Of a DNA stretch of 5,738 bases, positions 1 to 5,529 are shown piece by piece. The position numbers and the translations under genes were made by a program. The DNA is from Acidimicrobiia bacterium (GTDB lineage: Bacteria; Actinomycetota; Acidimicrobiia; Spongiisociales; UBA5794). The notes beneath the pieces were generated by a model. It was not told the origin of the DNA. It saw only the letters and a list, made by a program, of their open reading frames with translations, and did not search any database. Position 1 is the first letter of the stretch; each line of letters starts with the position of its first letter. The stretch is taken from assembly GCA_013695075.1 (NCBI GenBank), contig JACDBE010000355.1, positions 1 to 5,738 of the forward strand. The letters are read 5' to 3'.

Positions 1-1717
1 CCCACACCGTGGCCATCGTCGACATCTCCGGGCGGAAGGTGTCAAGTTCGTCCCACAGGATGGGGGTCGACACGGGCGCTCCCCGCCGCGGCCGCACCGA
101 GTACACCGAGGCGATGGTCTTGCCGGCAACGTTCTGGTTGTGGTCGATGAACACCCGCGGTCCCCGTTTGGGGATGTCCCACTCCATGGTGGCGTTCTCC
201 GGGTCCGCCCCGGCGACCATCCTCCCCAACGTCTCCACGAAGCGCCGCACCCGCCGGTAGGGGTAGTCGGCATCGATGGGGACGTAGAGGTGAATTCCGG
301 TGGCTCCCGAGGTCTTCAGGTAACCGGCCAGCCCGAGACGTTCCAGCAACACGTTGAGCAGCCGGGTGACGTGGACCACCTGTTCCCAGGTGGCGCCCTC
401 CATCGGGTCCAGGTCGAAGATGGCGAAGTCGGGGCGGTCGGGTTGCGGGGTGCGGCTCAGCCACGGGTGCATCTCGACGCATCCCATGTTGGCCAGCCAC
501 ACCAGCGAGGCGGCGTCACCGGCGGTGATGAAGTCGATGTGCTCGCCGCGGTGGCTGGAGTGGATGGGGGCGGTGACGATCCACTCCGGGGTGTGCCCCG
601 GGGCCTGCTTCTCGTAGAACATGTTGCCCTCGATGCCGTCGGGCAGCCGTGACATCGACAGTGCCCGGTCGGCGAGGTGGGGCAGCAGGACCGGGGCCAT
701 GGAGGCGTAGAACTGGATCAGGTCGCCCTTGGTGTACGCGTCGTCTGGGAAGAACACCTTGTCCGGGTTGGTGATCCTGACGGTGCGGTCGAGTCCCTGG
801 GTCGCCCAGGCGTTGCCGTCGCGGTCGATGGTCACCGGGTCGGGGAAGGCGATCGACGCCGACGCCACCGCCCGCCCCGCCGGGGTATGCGGGGGACGAC
901 CGTTGCGCTCGCCGAGACGGAGGTCGGCCAGGATGCCGTCGTGGCTGGTCTCCTCGCGGGCCTCGGAGATCACCACCATGGACAGCCCGGCCTCCACCGC
1001 CGCCTCTGCCAGCGGGCCCGAGCGCAACGTCCCCGCCCCGTAGGGAAGGTGACGGATCTCGCCACGGGGGCCGAACTCGTTGTCGGTGAACTGGGTGTGC
1101 AGCGGGTCCAGCGCCCATCCGGCAAACTCCTGGCGTAGAAAGGCGATCACCGAGGCGAACGCCTCCTTGGTGGTCAGAGCCCCGCCCGATTTGGCGTGAA
1201 CGTGGGCCCAGTCGATCACCGGCCGGACGAAGCTGAACCGCCCGGCGATGAGGGCGATGTCCCCCAGCGAGCCGAAGGCGCGCTCGCTGCCCGAGGTCTC
1301 CAGCCCGAGAGCCACCCCCAGGTTGCGCACCTTGGGCTCGATGCGGGAGATGCCCTCGTCGACCAGCTCGTGGAGCTGCTCGGCGCTGCGGTCCTTGACG
1401 TACCCGGTGTGGGCCACGATGGTATGCGCCCCCAGCGCCCGGCCCAGCTTGAGGGTGTGCTCCAGCGCCGCCAGGGTCTTCGTCCGCTTCTCCTCCTCGT
1501 CGACGGTGAGCACGGCGAAGTAGGGGGCGTGCACCGACACCGCCATCCCCCGCTCCGCCGCCGCCGTGGCGAACCGGGCGCACCGCTTCTCGTTCCAGGG
1601 GAACCCGTGGACGAAGGGCAGCTCGACGGCGTCGTGCCCCCGTTCCACCAGGCTGTCCAGCCAGGCGGCATCATCGACCCCGTCAGGAGGCATGCGGGAG
1701 ATCCCAAACCGCAGCAT
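1..1717 (-). CDS. Endonuclease IV-like AP endonuclease fused to LigD-type primase-polymerase (C-terminus off the left edge)
   Basis: Reading minus from the ATG at 1717 gives 572 uninterrupted codons to the window edge, with no stop seen. Residues 1-~285 resemble an Nfo-type TIM barrel. It opens MLRFGISRMPP and has candidate metal ligands H63 (SVHAPY), H103 (VAHTG), E140 (LGLETSG), D169/H172 (VIDWAHVH), H207, E220/H223 (GEIRHLPYGAG) and E252 (ISEARE). This family cuts DNA at abasic sites and trims blocked 3' ends, using three zinc ions. After a linker (~285-307), residues 308-572 match the LigD polymerase domain: ITNPDKVFFPDD, LSMSRLPDGIEG, catalytic FDLDP (D435, D437), KTSGATGIHLY (S470, H476) and VFIDH (D525). 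Only about 20-40 residues of that domain should be missing; whether a ligase or other domain follows cannot be seen. The start is supported by beta-strand 1 of the barrel beginning there; no strong Shine-Dalgarno precedes it. A base-excision or end-repair role is inferred. The domain calls are firm, exact ligand assignment less so. Confidence 0.9.
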   Translation of the reverse strand, partial: MLRFGISRMPPDGVDDAAWLDSLVERGHDAVELPFVHGFPWNEKRCARFATAAAERGMAVSVHAPYFAVLTVDEEEKRTKTLAALEHTLKLGRALGAHTIVAHTGYVKDRSAEQLHELVDEGISRIEPKVRNLGVALGLETSGSERAFGSLGDIALIAGRFSFVRPVIDWAHVHAKSGGALTTKEAFASVIAFLRQEFAGWALDPLHTQFTDNEFGPRGEIRHLPYGAGTLRSGPLAEAAVEAGLSMVVISEAREETSHDGILADLRLGERNGRPPHTPAGRAVASASIAFPDPVTIDRDGNAWATQGLDRTVRITNPDKVFFPDDAYTKGDLIQFYASMAPVLLPHLADRALSMSRLPDGIEGNMFYEKQAPGHTPEWIVTAPIHSSHRGEHIDFITAGDAASLVWLANMGCVEMHPWLSRTPQPDRPDFAIFDLDPMEGATWEQVVHVTRLLNVLLERLGLAGYLKTSGATGIHLYVPIDADYPYRRVRRFVETLGRMVAGADPENATMEWDIPKRGPRVFIDHNQNVAGKTIASVYSVRPRRGAPVSTPILWDELDTFRPEMSTMATVW

Positions 1718-1810
1718 GCACCCATTCCAGCAGCAGGCGGACGGGTGTGAGGACTGGAGTCGACCGCCGGACCCACGGAGGCCAACCATCGGGGACGGTA
1801 CGCTTTCCCC

Positions 1811-1883
1811 GGGCCCGTAGCTCAACTGGCAGAGCAGCGGACTTTTAATCCGACGGTTCAGGGTTCGAGTCCCTGCGGGCCCA
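1811..1883 (+). tRNA. tRNA-Lys (anticodon UUU)
   Basis: The 73 bases fold into a full cloverleaf. The 7-bp acceptor stem is GGGCCCG/CGGGCCC with discriminator A, the D stem GCTC/GAGC, the anticodon loop CTTTTAA (anticodon TTT, lysine AAA/AAG), and the T stem CAGGG/CCCTG with loop TTCGAGT. The anticodon stem GCGGA/TCCGA leaves its outermost pair 27-43 as a G-A mismatch; the other four pairs are Watson-Crick. CCA is not encoded (the next bases are CGC), so it must be added after transcription. A TACGCT hexamer at 1799-1804 could be the -10 box, but I see no good -35. The gene stands alone, transcribed away from the repair-gene start at 1717. Confidence 0.95.
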
Positions 1884-1884
1884 C

Positions 1885-1918
1885 GCCTCGAAAGGCTTAC
1901 AGATTGATGCTTTCGGGC
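1885..1918. repeat. Imperfect inverted repeat just behind the tRNA
   Basis: GCCTCGAAAG (1885-1894) pairs with CTTTCGGGC (1910-1918) as nine base pairs with one bulged T and a 15-base loop. It starts two bases after the tRNA 3' end. No T-tract follows on the plus strand (next bases GATTCTCGG) and none on the minus strand, so a classical intrinsic terminator is not supported. It may help end or process the tRNA transcript or simply be chance. The remaining bases to 2006 show nothing recognisable. Confidence 0.35.
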
Positions 1919-2006
1919 GATTCTCGGTCGATCGGCACGACCTGGCAGAGGGCTTGGGCCGCGTACGGGCCACTTGGGCCTCAGCGTCGGCACATCGCGC
2001 CTGTCC

Positions 2007-3284
2007 TCAGAATCCGCACGTCGTCAGGCGACCGCTGGGTACTCCCACGAGCGGCGGGCAGTCGGCGGGTTCCTGGTCCTGATCCTGCAGGTAGCTGCCG
2101 ACCTGTGACCGCTCGACAACGACAAACCCAAAGCCCGCTCTGAAGGGCAAGGTGACCTCGTCGGCGATGCGGCTGTCGAGGTCGTAGCGGACAATCGTGG
2201 CCTGCTGTTGGCCTGTCCCCCAGTTCGCGAAGAGCTGACGACCATCCGGCGCCCAAGCCAGGCGCCAGGCAGCCTCCTCGGGACGCTCTGCATCGGTGAC
2301 AAGGTCGATCTCGCCGGAGGCAATGCCGACGAGGAACACTCCGTCGGCGGTGGCGAGGGCGAACTGGGATCCGTCCGGTGAGAACCGTCCAGAGTAGGGA
2401 TCGAGGAAGTGGCCGCCGGCGATGGTTCGTTGCGTAGTCAGGTCGACGATGAGCACGTCCGTGCACGGCTGGCCCTCGCAGTAGGCGAGCAGGTCGCCGG
2501 CGACGTCGAAGACGAAGGCGGGTCCGTCACCAAGCCGAAAATCGCTTGCCCTGCCATCGAGATACCAGAGACGGATCCCGTCGTCGGTCTCCACGGCGAG
2601 GCCGCCGGGGACGCCGATGGCGGGAATGCCATCCATGTCGATCTCGGTCGGTTCCGTGAGCTGTTCACCTTCCATGGTCACTTGCCACGCCGTAACAGTG
2701 CCCTGGTTGATGCGGCCCCCCGTCCAGTCGACCAGCCAGACGAGTCCCGGTTCAGCTGCGGGGACGTAGATCGTCGCTTCGCCCAGAATCGTCCTCGCCC
2801 CTGTCTGGAGATGCGAAGCGGACACCACACCCCAGCCGACGACCAGGTGGTCATCGACAACGGTGATCCGATACGGCTGGTCGCCGACTCGTTGCCCCTC
2901 GATGATACTCCGGGTCCCGATGCGGGCATCGGGATCCACCGCCAGCACGCTGTCGTATCCGTCATCGAACATCAGAACGACGCCAGTTGGCTCGCCGAAC
3001 AGCGGACCGGCGCTCGGAATCGAGGTTGCGGTTTGTGTGCTAGTTGTCACCTGTCTCGAAGCCGTCGGAAGAGTTGGCCCAGCCGGCGGTGTGTCAACCA
3101 CCCGGGGCCACAGCGAAACCGCTCCGACCACAGCAATGCTGCCGGCCAAGGCCGCTGCGACAGCGGTGACGCTGGTGCGACGCCGACGCCGTGAAACCAC
3201 ATCGGCTAAGTCGGGACGCCGCAACCCCTCAGCCGCTTGTCGGATACTTCGACCTGCCGCGGTCGCCAGTTGGTCAACGTCCAC
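2007..3284 (-). CDS. Single-pass membrane protein with beta-propeller-like external domain; probable sigma-factor regulator
   Basis: The 425-residue protein starts at a GTG that overlaps the last 11 bases of the upstream sigma-factor gene, which suggests translational coupling. Residues 1-37 are a charged, helix-prone cytoplasmic tail ending in five arginines (RRRRR). A membrane segment follows at about 38-59 (alanine/valine-rich). Next is a Thr/Ser/Pro-rich linker (~64-95), then an external domain of about 330 residues. Blades resembling TolB/WD40-type propellers are visible, for example GRFSPDGSQFALATADG (299-315) and LAWAPDGRQLFANWGTG (342-358). The basic stretch before the membrane fits an N-in orientation. 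All four cysteines (C269, C274, C409, C423) would be outside the cytoplasm and could form disulfides. Gene order suggests it controls the adjacent sigma factor, but the tail has no HxxxCxxC zinc anti-sigma motif, so that role is inferred. A plain sensor or a protein merely co-expressed with the sigma factor is also possible. Confidence 0.85.
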   Translation of the reverse strand: MDVDQLATAAGRSIRQAAEGLRRPDLADVVSRRRRRTSVTAVAAALAGSIAVVGAVSLWPRVVDTPPAGPTLPTASRQVTTSTQTATSIPSAGPLFGEPTGVVLMFDDGYDSVLAVDPDARIGTRSIIEGQRVGDQPYRITVVDDHLVVGWGVVSASHLQTGARTILGEATIYVPAAEPGLVWLVDWTGGRINQGTVTAWQVTMEGEQLTEPTEIDMDGIPAIGVPGGLAVETDDGIRLWYLDGRASDFRLGDGPAFVFDVAGDLLAYCEGQPCTDVLIVDLTTQRTIAGGHFLDPYSGRFSPDGSQFALATADGVFLVGIASGEIDLVTDAERPEEAAWRLAWAPDGRQLFANWGTGQQQATIVRYDLDSRIADEVTLPFRAGFGFVVVERSQVGSYLQDQDQEPADCPPLVGVPSGRLTTCGF

Positions 3285-3804
3285 CGTCCACCCAGCCCTT
3301 CGACGTAAGTTGACGGGCGAGGCGGGTGCGCCCCTGATGCAGCAACGCCTTCACCGTGCCCTCGGCCACTTCGAGGACAGTTGCGATCTCCGCCACGGAA
3401 AGGTCATCGATGTAGCGGAGTGCGATCGCCTGAGCTTGTCGGTCCGGGAGACGACGCACCTCCGCCCAGAACGTGTCGTGCTGAACGGCCGACACATCGA
3501 GAGGCGTGGCACGCGCACTGAGCCGTAGACGTGCCCGTGCCTCGGAACGGAGACGTCGGAACCTGGAGATCGCCAGGTTGATGGCAACCCGACGCACCCA
3601 CGCCGCTGGAGACGCCAGGGTGGTCACCCGATCCCAATCGCGGTGCGCCCGCAGGAACGCCTCCTGGGCGAGATCCTCGGCCACCCACGCGTTGCCGCTC
3701 AGTCCGTACACGAGTCCCACCACACGGGGGTACTCCTCCCGGTAAAACGTCTCGAATCGACCGGGCACGCGAATAACCGGATCCCGACCATCGACGTCAG
3801 CCAT
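3274..3804 (-). CDS. ECF RNA polymerase sigma factor (SigE-like)
   Basis: From the ATG at 3804 the product has 176 residues, normal for group 4 (ECF) sigma factors. Region 2 spans about 17-83, with FETFYREEYPRVVGLVYGLSG, then the core-binding helix AEDLAQEAFLRAHRDWDRV and the -10 recognition part ASPAAWVRRVAINLAISRFRR. Region 4 spans about 113-165: LPDRQAQAIALRYIDDLSVAEIA, then the helix-turn-helix VAEGTVKALLHQGRTRLARQL that reads the -35 element. There is no sigma region 3. I prefer the start at 3804 over an in-frame ATG at 3840: a GAGG sits four bases upstream (3809-3812), and the extra 12 residues (MMWCDAGEQRGP) look unlike the family. It is the first gene of a two-gene unit with the membrane protein downstream. 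The signal and target promoters cannot be read from this sequence. Confidence 0.93.
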   Translation of the reverse strand: MADVDGRDPVIRVPGRFETFYREEYPRVVGLVYGLSGNAWVAEDLAQEAFLRAHRDWDRVTTLASPAAWVRRVAINLAISRFRRLRSEARARLRLSARATPLDVSAVQHDTFWAEVRRLPDRQAQAIALRYIDDLSVAEIATVLEVAEGTVKALLHQGRTRLARQLTSKGWVDGGR

Positions 3805-3882
3805 CGGACCTCGCTGCTCACCGGCATCACACCACATCAACGCACCAGCGGCCCGTTCGGTTTAGACGGACTCGTCCCTATG

Positions 3883-3917
3883 TTGCACCGACACACCCTG
3901 GTGTATAGTGACACCCA
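3883..3917 (+). promoter_or_regulatory. vapBC promoter with predicted leaderless start
   Basis: TATAGT at 3904-3909 matches the -10 consensus at its key positions. Initiation about seven bases further on falls on the A of the vapB ATG (3917), so the message would carry no leader. This agrees with the absence of any Shine-Dalgarno sequence before that ATG. TTGCAC at 3883-3888 could be the -35, although the 15-base spacer is short. Leaderless messages are common in Actinomycetota. Confidence 0.6.
3893..3915. promoter_or_regulatory. Candidate vapBC operator (overlapping inverted repeats)
   Basis: Three alternating half-sites are visible: ACACC at 3893-3897, GGTGT at 3900-3904 and ACACC at 3911-3915. 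The first two form a perfect 12-base palindrome with a 2-base centre; the second and third form an inverted repeat with a 6-base centre. The array covers the -10 box of vapB. Ribbon-helix-helix antitoxins, alone or with toxin, typically repress their own operon at such sites. The repeats are seen; the binding is inferred. Confidence 0.55.
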
Positions 3918-4177
3918 TGGCTAGGACGCAGGTCTATCTCCGTGGCGAAGAGCTCGAACTTCTCGAACGGGTCGGGCGCGTCACCGGTGCTTCGCGCTCG
4001 GAGCTGATCCGACGCGCCATCCAGCGCACCTACGGCGAGACGTCCAAGGCCGACAAGCTGCGTGCTCTTGAAGCCAGCGCCGGCTCGTGGCGAGGTCGCA
4101 ACTTCACGGGCACGGAGTACGTGGACACCATCCGCGGTGATCTCGGGGAGCGCCTGAGACGCCTCGGTTTCGAATGA
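3917..4177 (+). CDS. vapB: VapB-type ribbon-helix-helix antitoxin
   Basis: The product has 86 residues. It is the antitoxin and DNA-binding part of a type II toxin-antitoxin pair: it should block the VapC nuclease and repress the operon. The N-terminal strand ARTQVYLRGEELELLERV and the helix pair ASRSELIRRAIQRTYGE form a ribbon-helix-helix fold (residues ~2-42). The acidic/aromatic tail with SWRGRNFTGTEYVDTIRG and GERLRRLGF (~57-85) is the usual toxin-embracing segment. The ATG at 3917 is chosen over an in-frame GTG at 3908, because the GTG overlaps the -10 box and the strand begins right after the ATG. The stop codon overlaps the vapC start as ATGA. Confidence 0.92.
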   Translation: MARTQVYLRGEELELLERVGRVTGASRSELIRRAIQRTYGETSKADKLRALEASAGSWRGRNFTGTEYVDTIRGDLGERLRRLGFE

Positions 4178-4551
4178 AGCTGATCGACACCACTGTCGCC
4201 ATCGACCACCTGCGTGGCAATGAGTCCGCCGTTCAGCTCCTAAGGGGTCTTATCGCCGACGACGAGCGCGTCGCCGCCAGCGAGCTCGTCCGTTTCGAGC
4301 TGCTCGCTGGGGTCCGCAGCGACGAGCTCGATGAGCTCGAGGGGTTCTTCTCCGCGGTCGCATGGGTTCCGGTCGATGAGGGGATCGCCCGATCCGCCGG
4401 CTTGCTGGCAAGCCGTCACCGCCAGGCGTACGGCGGCATCGACGACGTCGACTACCTCATCGCCGCCACCGCGCTCCTCCTCGGCGCCGAGCTACTCACC
4501 ACGAACGTCCGCCACTTCCCGATGCTGCCGGATCTGGAGCCGCCCTACTGA
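4174..4551 (+). CDS. vapC: VapC-type PIN-domain toxin ribonuclease
   Basis: The 125-residue protein is a complete PIN domain. VapC toxins are Mg-dependent endoribonucleases that usually cut tRNA or rRNA and halt translation when VapB is degraded. The acidic site is intact: D5 in MKLIDTTVAIDHLRG, E42 in ELVRFELLAGV, D90/D91/D93 in GGIDDVDYLIAATALLLGA, and then LLTTNVRHFPMLPDL, where N111 sits at the fourth conserved position. Translation begins at the ATGA overlap with vapB and is probably coupled, since no Shine-Dalgarno is evident. The specific RNA target cannot be predicted. Nothing suggests decay, so the module is probably functional. Confidence 0.95.
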   Translation: MKLIDTTVAIDHLRGNESAVQLLRGLIADDERVAASELVRFELLAGVRSDELDELEGFFSAVAWVPVDEGIARSAGLLASRHRQAYGGIDDVDYLIAATALLLGAELLTTNVRHFPMLPDLEPPY

Positions 4552-4705
4552 CGGACCCATCTGGAAGACATGGGCGACAGGCCGTTCGGCAGAGTGGCGG
4601 TAGCCAGGGCGGTGCCCACCCCAGCCATCCGAGTCGCCGACAGGGTGGTCATCCGCCGGGTGAGCAACACGTAGGGACACCTCCACCACCACACCTTGCC
4701 GCGAG

Positions 4706-4978
4706 TCACCATTCGAGATCCGGATCGCTCAGCATCCGCCGCCCCGCCGCCGTCGCCACCACGATCTCGGGGTCGGATTCGGGTAGCTGCTCGTAGCCCT
4801 GGCGGATGCGGCGGGACACCACCACCTCCGTGCGTTCATCCAGGTACTGGCGCAGCACCCGCCGCACGAGTTCCGATCGGGAAACGCCCTCGTCGGCCGC
4901 CGCCCGGGCAAGTAGCTCTCGCTCCTCAGGGCTCAGCGGTCGCGAGCGCATTTCGGGTCCGTCCATGGCGCCGCTCAC
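4706..4978 (-). CDS. Ribbon-helix-helix (CopG/VapB-like) protein without an evident toxin
   Basis: The product has up to 90 residues from a GTG at 4978 that overlaps the upstream stop as GTGA. In-frame ATGs at 4966 and 4951 give 86 or 81 residues. The GTG is chosen for the tight coupling, but the start is uncertain because none has a good ribosome site. PLSPEERELLARAAADEGVS and RSELVRRVLRQYLDER (residues ~14-49) match the two helices and turn of ribbon-helix-helix DNA-binding proteins. The tail (GYEQLPESDPEIVVATAAG and SDPDLEW) resembles toxin-binding ends of VapB-like antitoxins. No PIN, MazF, RelE or other known toxin gene lies next to it. It may be an orphan antitoxin, a plain autoregulator, or the partner of the DUF1801 protein encoded just upstream. 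The DNA-binding fold is well supported; the function is not. Confidence 0.8.
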   Translation of the reverse strand: MSGAMDGPEMRSRPLSPEERELLARAAADEGVSRSELVRRVLRQYLDERTEVVVSRRIRQGYEQLPESDPEIVVATAAGRRMLSDPDLEW

Positions 4979-5364
4979 AGAGCCGACGTGGGCGCGTACT
5001 CGTCGTCCTGCTGGACGCGCCCGTTGAGGATCGCCTCCACCAGCGCGGCGGGCAGCGGGTCCTCGGCGCTGAAATGGACGGTCGCCCCCGAGACCCTGTG
5101 GGTCCGCTTGATCTGTGCCGCCATAGCCTCGGCTAGAGCCGGATTCATGATGAAGAACGACAGGTGCTTCGGCTGGGCGGCGAAGCCGACGAGGTCACGA
5201 TGGCGGGCGAAGATCACCGTCGAACCGTACGAGATCCGTTCCCGCACACCGGGAACCTTCGCCCTGACGAGGTCCCGCAGCTCGACCAGAACGCGCTGTT
5301 CGTCGTCAGGCAGCCCGGCCAGGTAGGCGTCGACGGCCGCCAGATCATCTTTGGACTTGGGCAT
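4975..5364 (-). CDS. DUF1801 (YdhG-like) domain protein
   Basis: The 129-residue protein matches the small DUF1801/YdhG family. Recognisable family blocks are VDAYLAGLPDDEQRVLVELR (11-30), the core ERISYGSTVIFARHRDLVGFA (~42-62) and PKHLSFFIMNP (65-75). Distant relatives have been described as iron-handling (frataxin-like fold), but the biochemical role of this family is not settled, so I assign none. There is no signal peptide or membrane segment, so it should be cytoplasmic. The ATG at 5364 is preceded by GAGGAG (5369-5374), the clearest ribosome site in the window. The last four bases overlap the start of the ribbon-helix-helix gene, so the two are very likely made from one message. Confidence 0.88.
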   Translation of the reverse strand: MPKSKDDLAAVDAYLAGLPDDEQRVLVELRDLVRAKVPGVRERISYGSTVIFARHRDLVGFAAQPKHLSFFIMNPALAEAMAAQIKRTHRVSGATVHFSAEDPLPAALVEAILNGRVQQDDEYAPTSAL

Positions 5365-5368
5365 CTGG

Positions 5369-5374
5369 CTCCTC
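5369..5374 (-). promoter_or_regulatory. Shine-Dalgarno of the DUF1801 gene
   Basis: GAGGAG on the minus strand lies four bases upstream of the ATG at 5364 and fixes that start. It is also the only strong ribosome site serving the two-gene unit, as the downstream gene starts inside the DUF1801 stop. Confidence 0.7.
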
Positions 5375-5402
5375 GTGAAGCGTTCAATCGGGTTGCCGGC
5401 GC

Positions 5403-5519
5403 CCCCTCCCCGCCGGCTCCGCCGGCACCCCTCCCCGCAACAGCAACGGGGAGGGGAAACAAGAACTCCGCAGCCACCCCTCCCGCAACGGGGAGGGGAA
5501 ACAAGACCGCGCAGCCACC
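5403..5519. repeat. Pair of REP-like GC-rich hairpin repeats
   Basis: A 22-base sequence (GCAACGGGGAGGGG followed by AAACAAGA) occurs at 5443-5464 and again at 5485-5506, each followed by CGCAGCCACC (5469-5478, 5510-5519). Each copy carries an inverted repeat. Copy one has CCCCTCCCCG (5428-5437) against CGGGGAGGGG (5447-5456), ten perfect pairs around a 9-base loop. Copy two has CCCCTCCC (5477-5484) against GGGAGGGG (5491-5498) around a 6-base loop. A third, unpaired CCCCTCCCCG lies at 5403-5412, next to three GCCGGC boxes. It fills the gap between two same-strand genes. No T-tract follows either hairpin in either direction, so they are not classical terminators. Confidence 0.75.
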
Positions 5520-5529
5520 GAGGCTGTGG

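Noticed and set aside
140..1138. Plus-strand ORFs at 140-652 and 677-1138 (and 1196-1750)
   Set aside because: Antisense shadows in high-GC coding DNA with no recognisable domains.
516..1583. A 355-codon minus-strand ORF, the longest closed frame in the left part
   Set aside because: It is an out-of-frame shadow of the endonuclease/polymerase gene. Its product is low-complexity Arg/Gly/Pro without motifs, while the overlapping frame shows two recognisable enzyme domains.
1811..1883. The tRNA 3' end as a phage or island attachment site
   Set aside because: No direct repeat of the tRNA 3' end and no integrase gene are present in the window.
2409..3528. Plus-strand ORFs of 261 and 221 codons opposite the sigma/regulator pair
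   Set aside because: They lie antisense to well-supported genes, and their products have biased composition and no family features.
3805..3916. An ECF-type autoregulated promoter for the sigma gene (GCAAC ... CGTC on the minus strand)
   Set aside because: The spacing between the two elements is about 13 bases, too short for the usual 16-17, and the -35 lacks the GGAAC core.
4570..4674. A 34-codon plus-strand ORF after vapC
   Set aside because: Too short, without a ribosome site or recognisable sequence. The 154 bases between vapC and the ribbon-helix-helix gene otherwise hold only a 4-bp GGGC/GCCC stem, and I see no terminator.
5443..5506. The repeat pair as a minimal CRISPR array
   Set aside because: There are only two copies, the gap between the 22-base units is itself part of the repeat (stem arm and CGCAGCCACC box), and there is no cas gene nearby.
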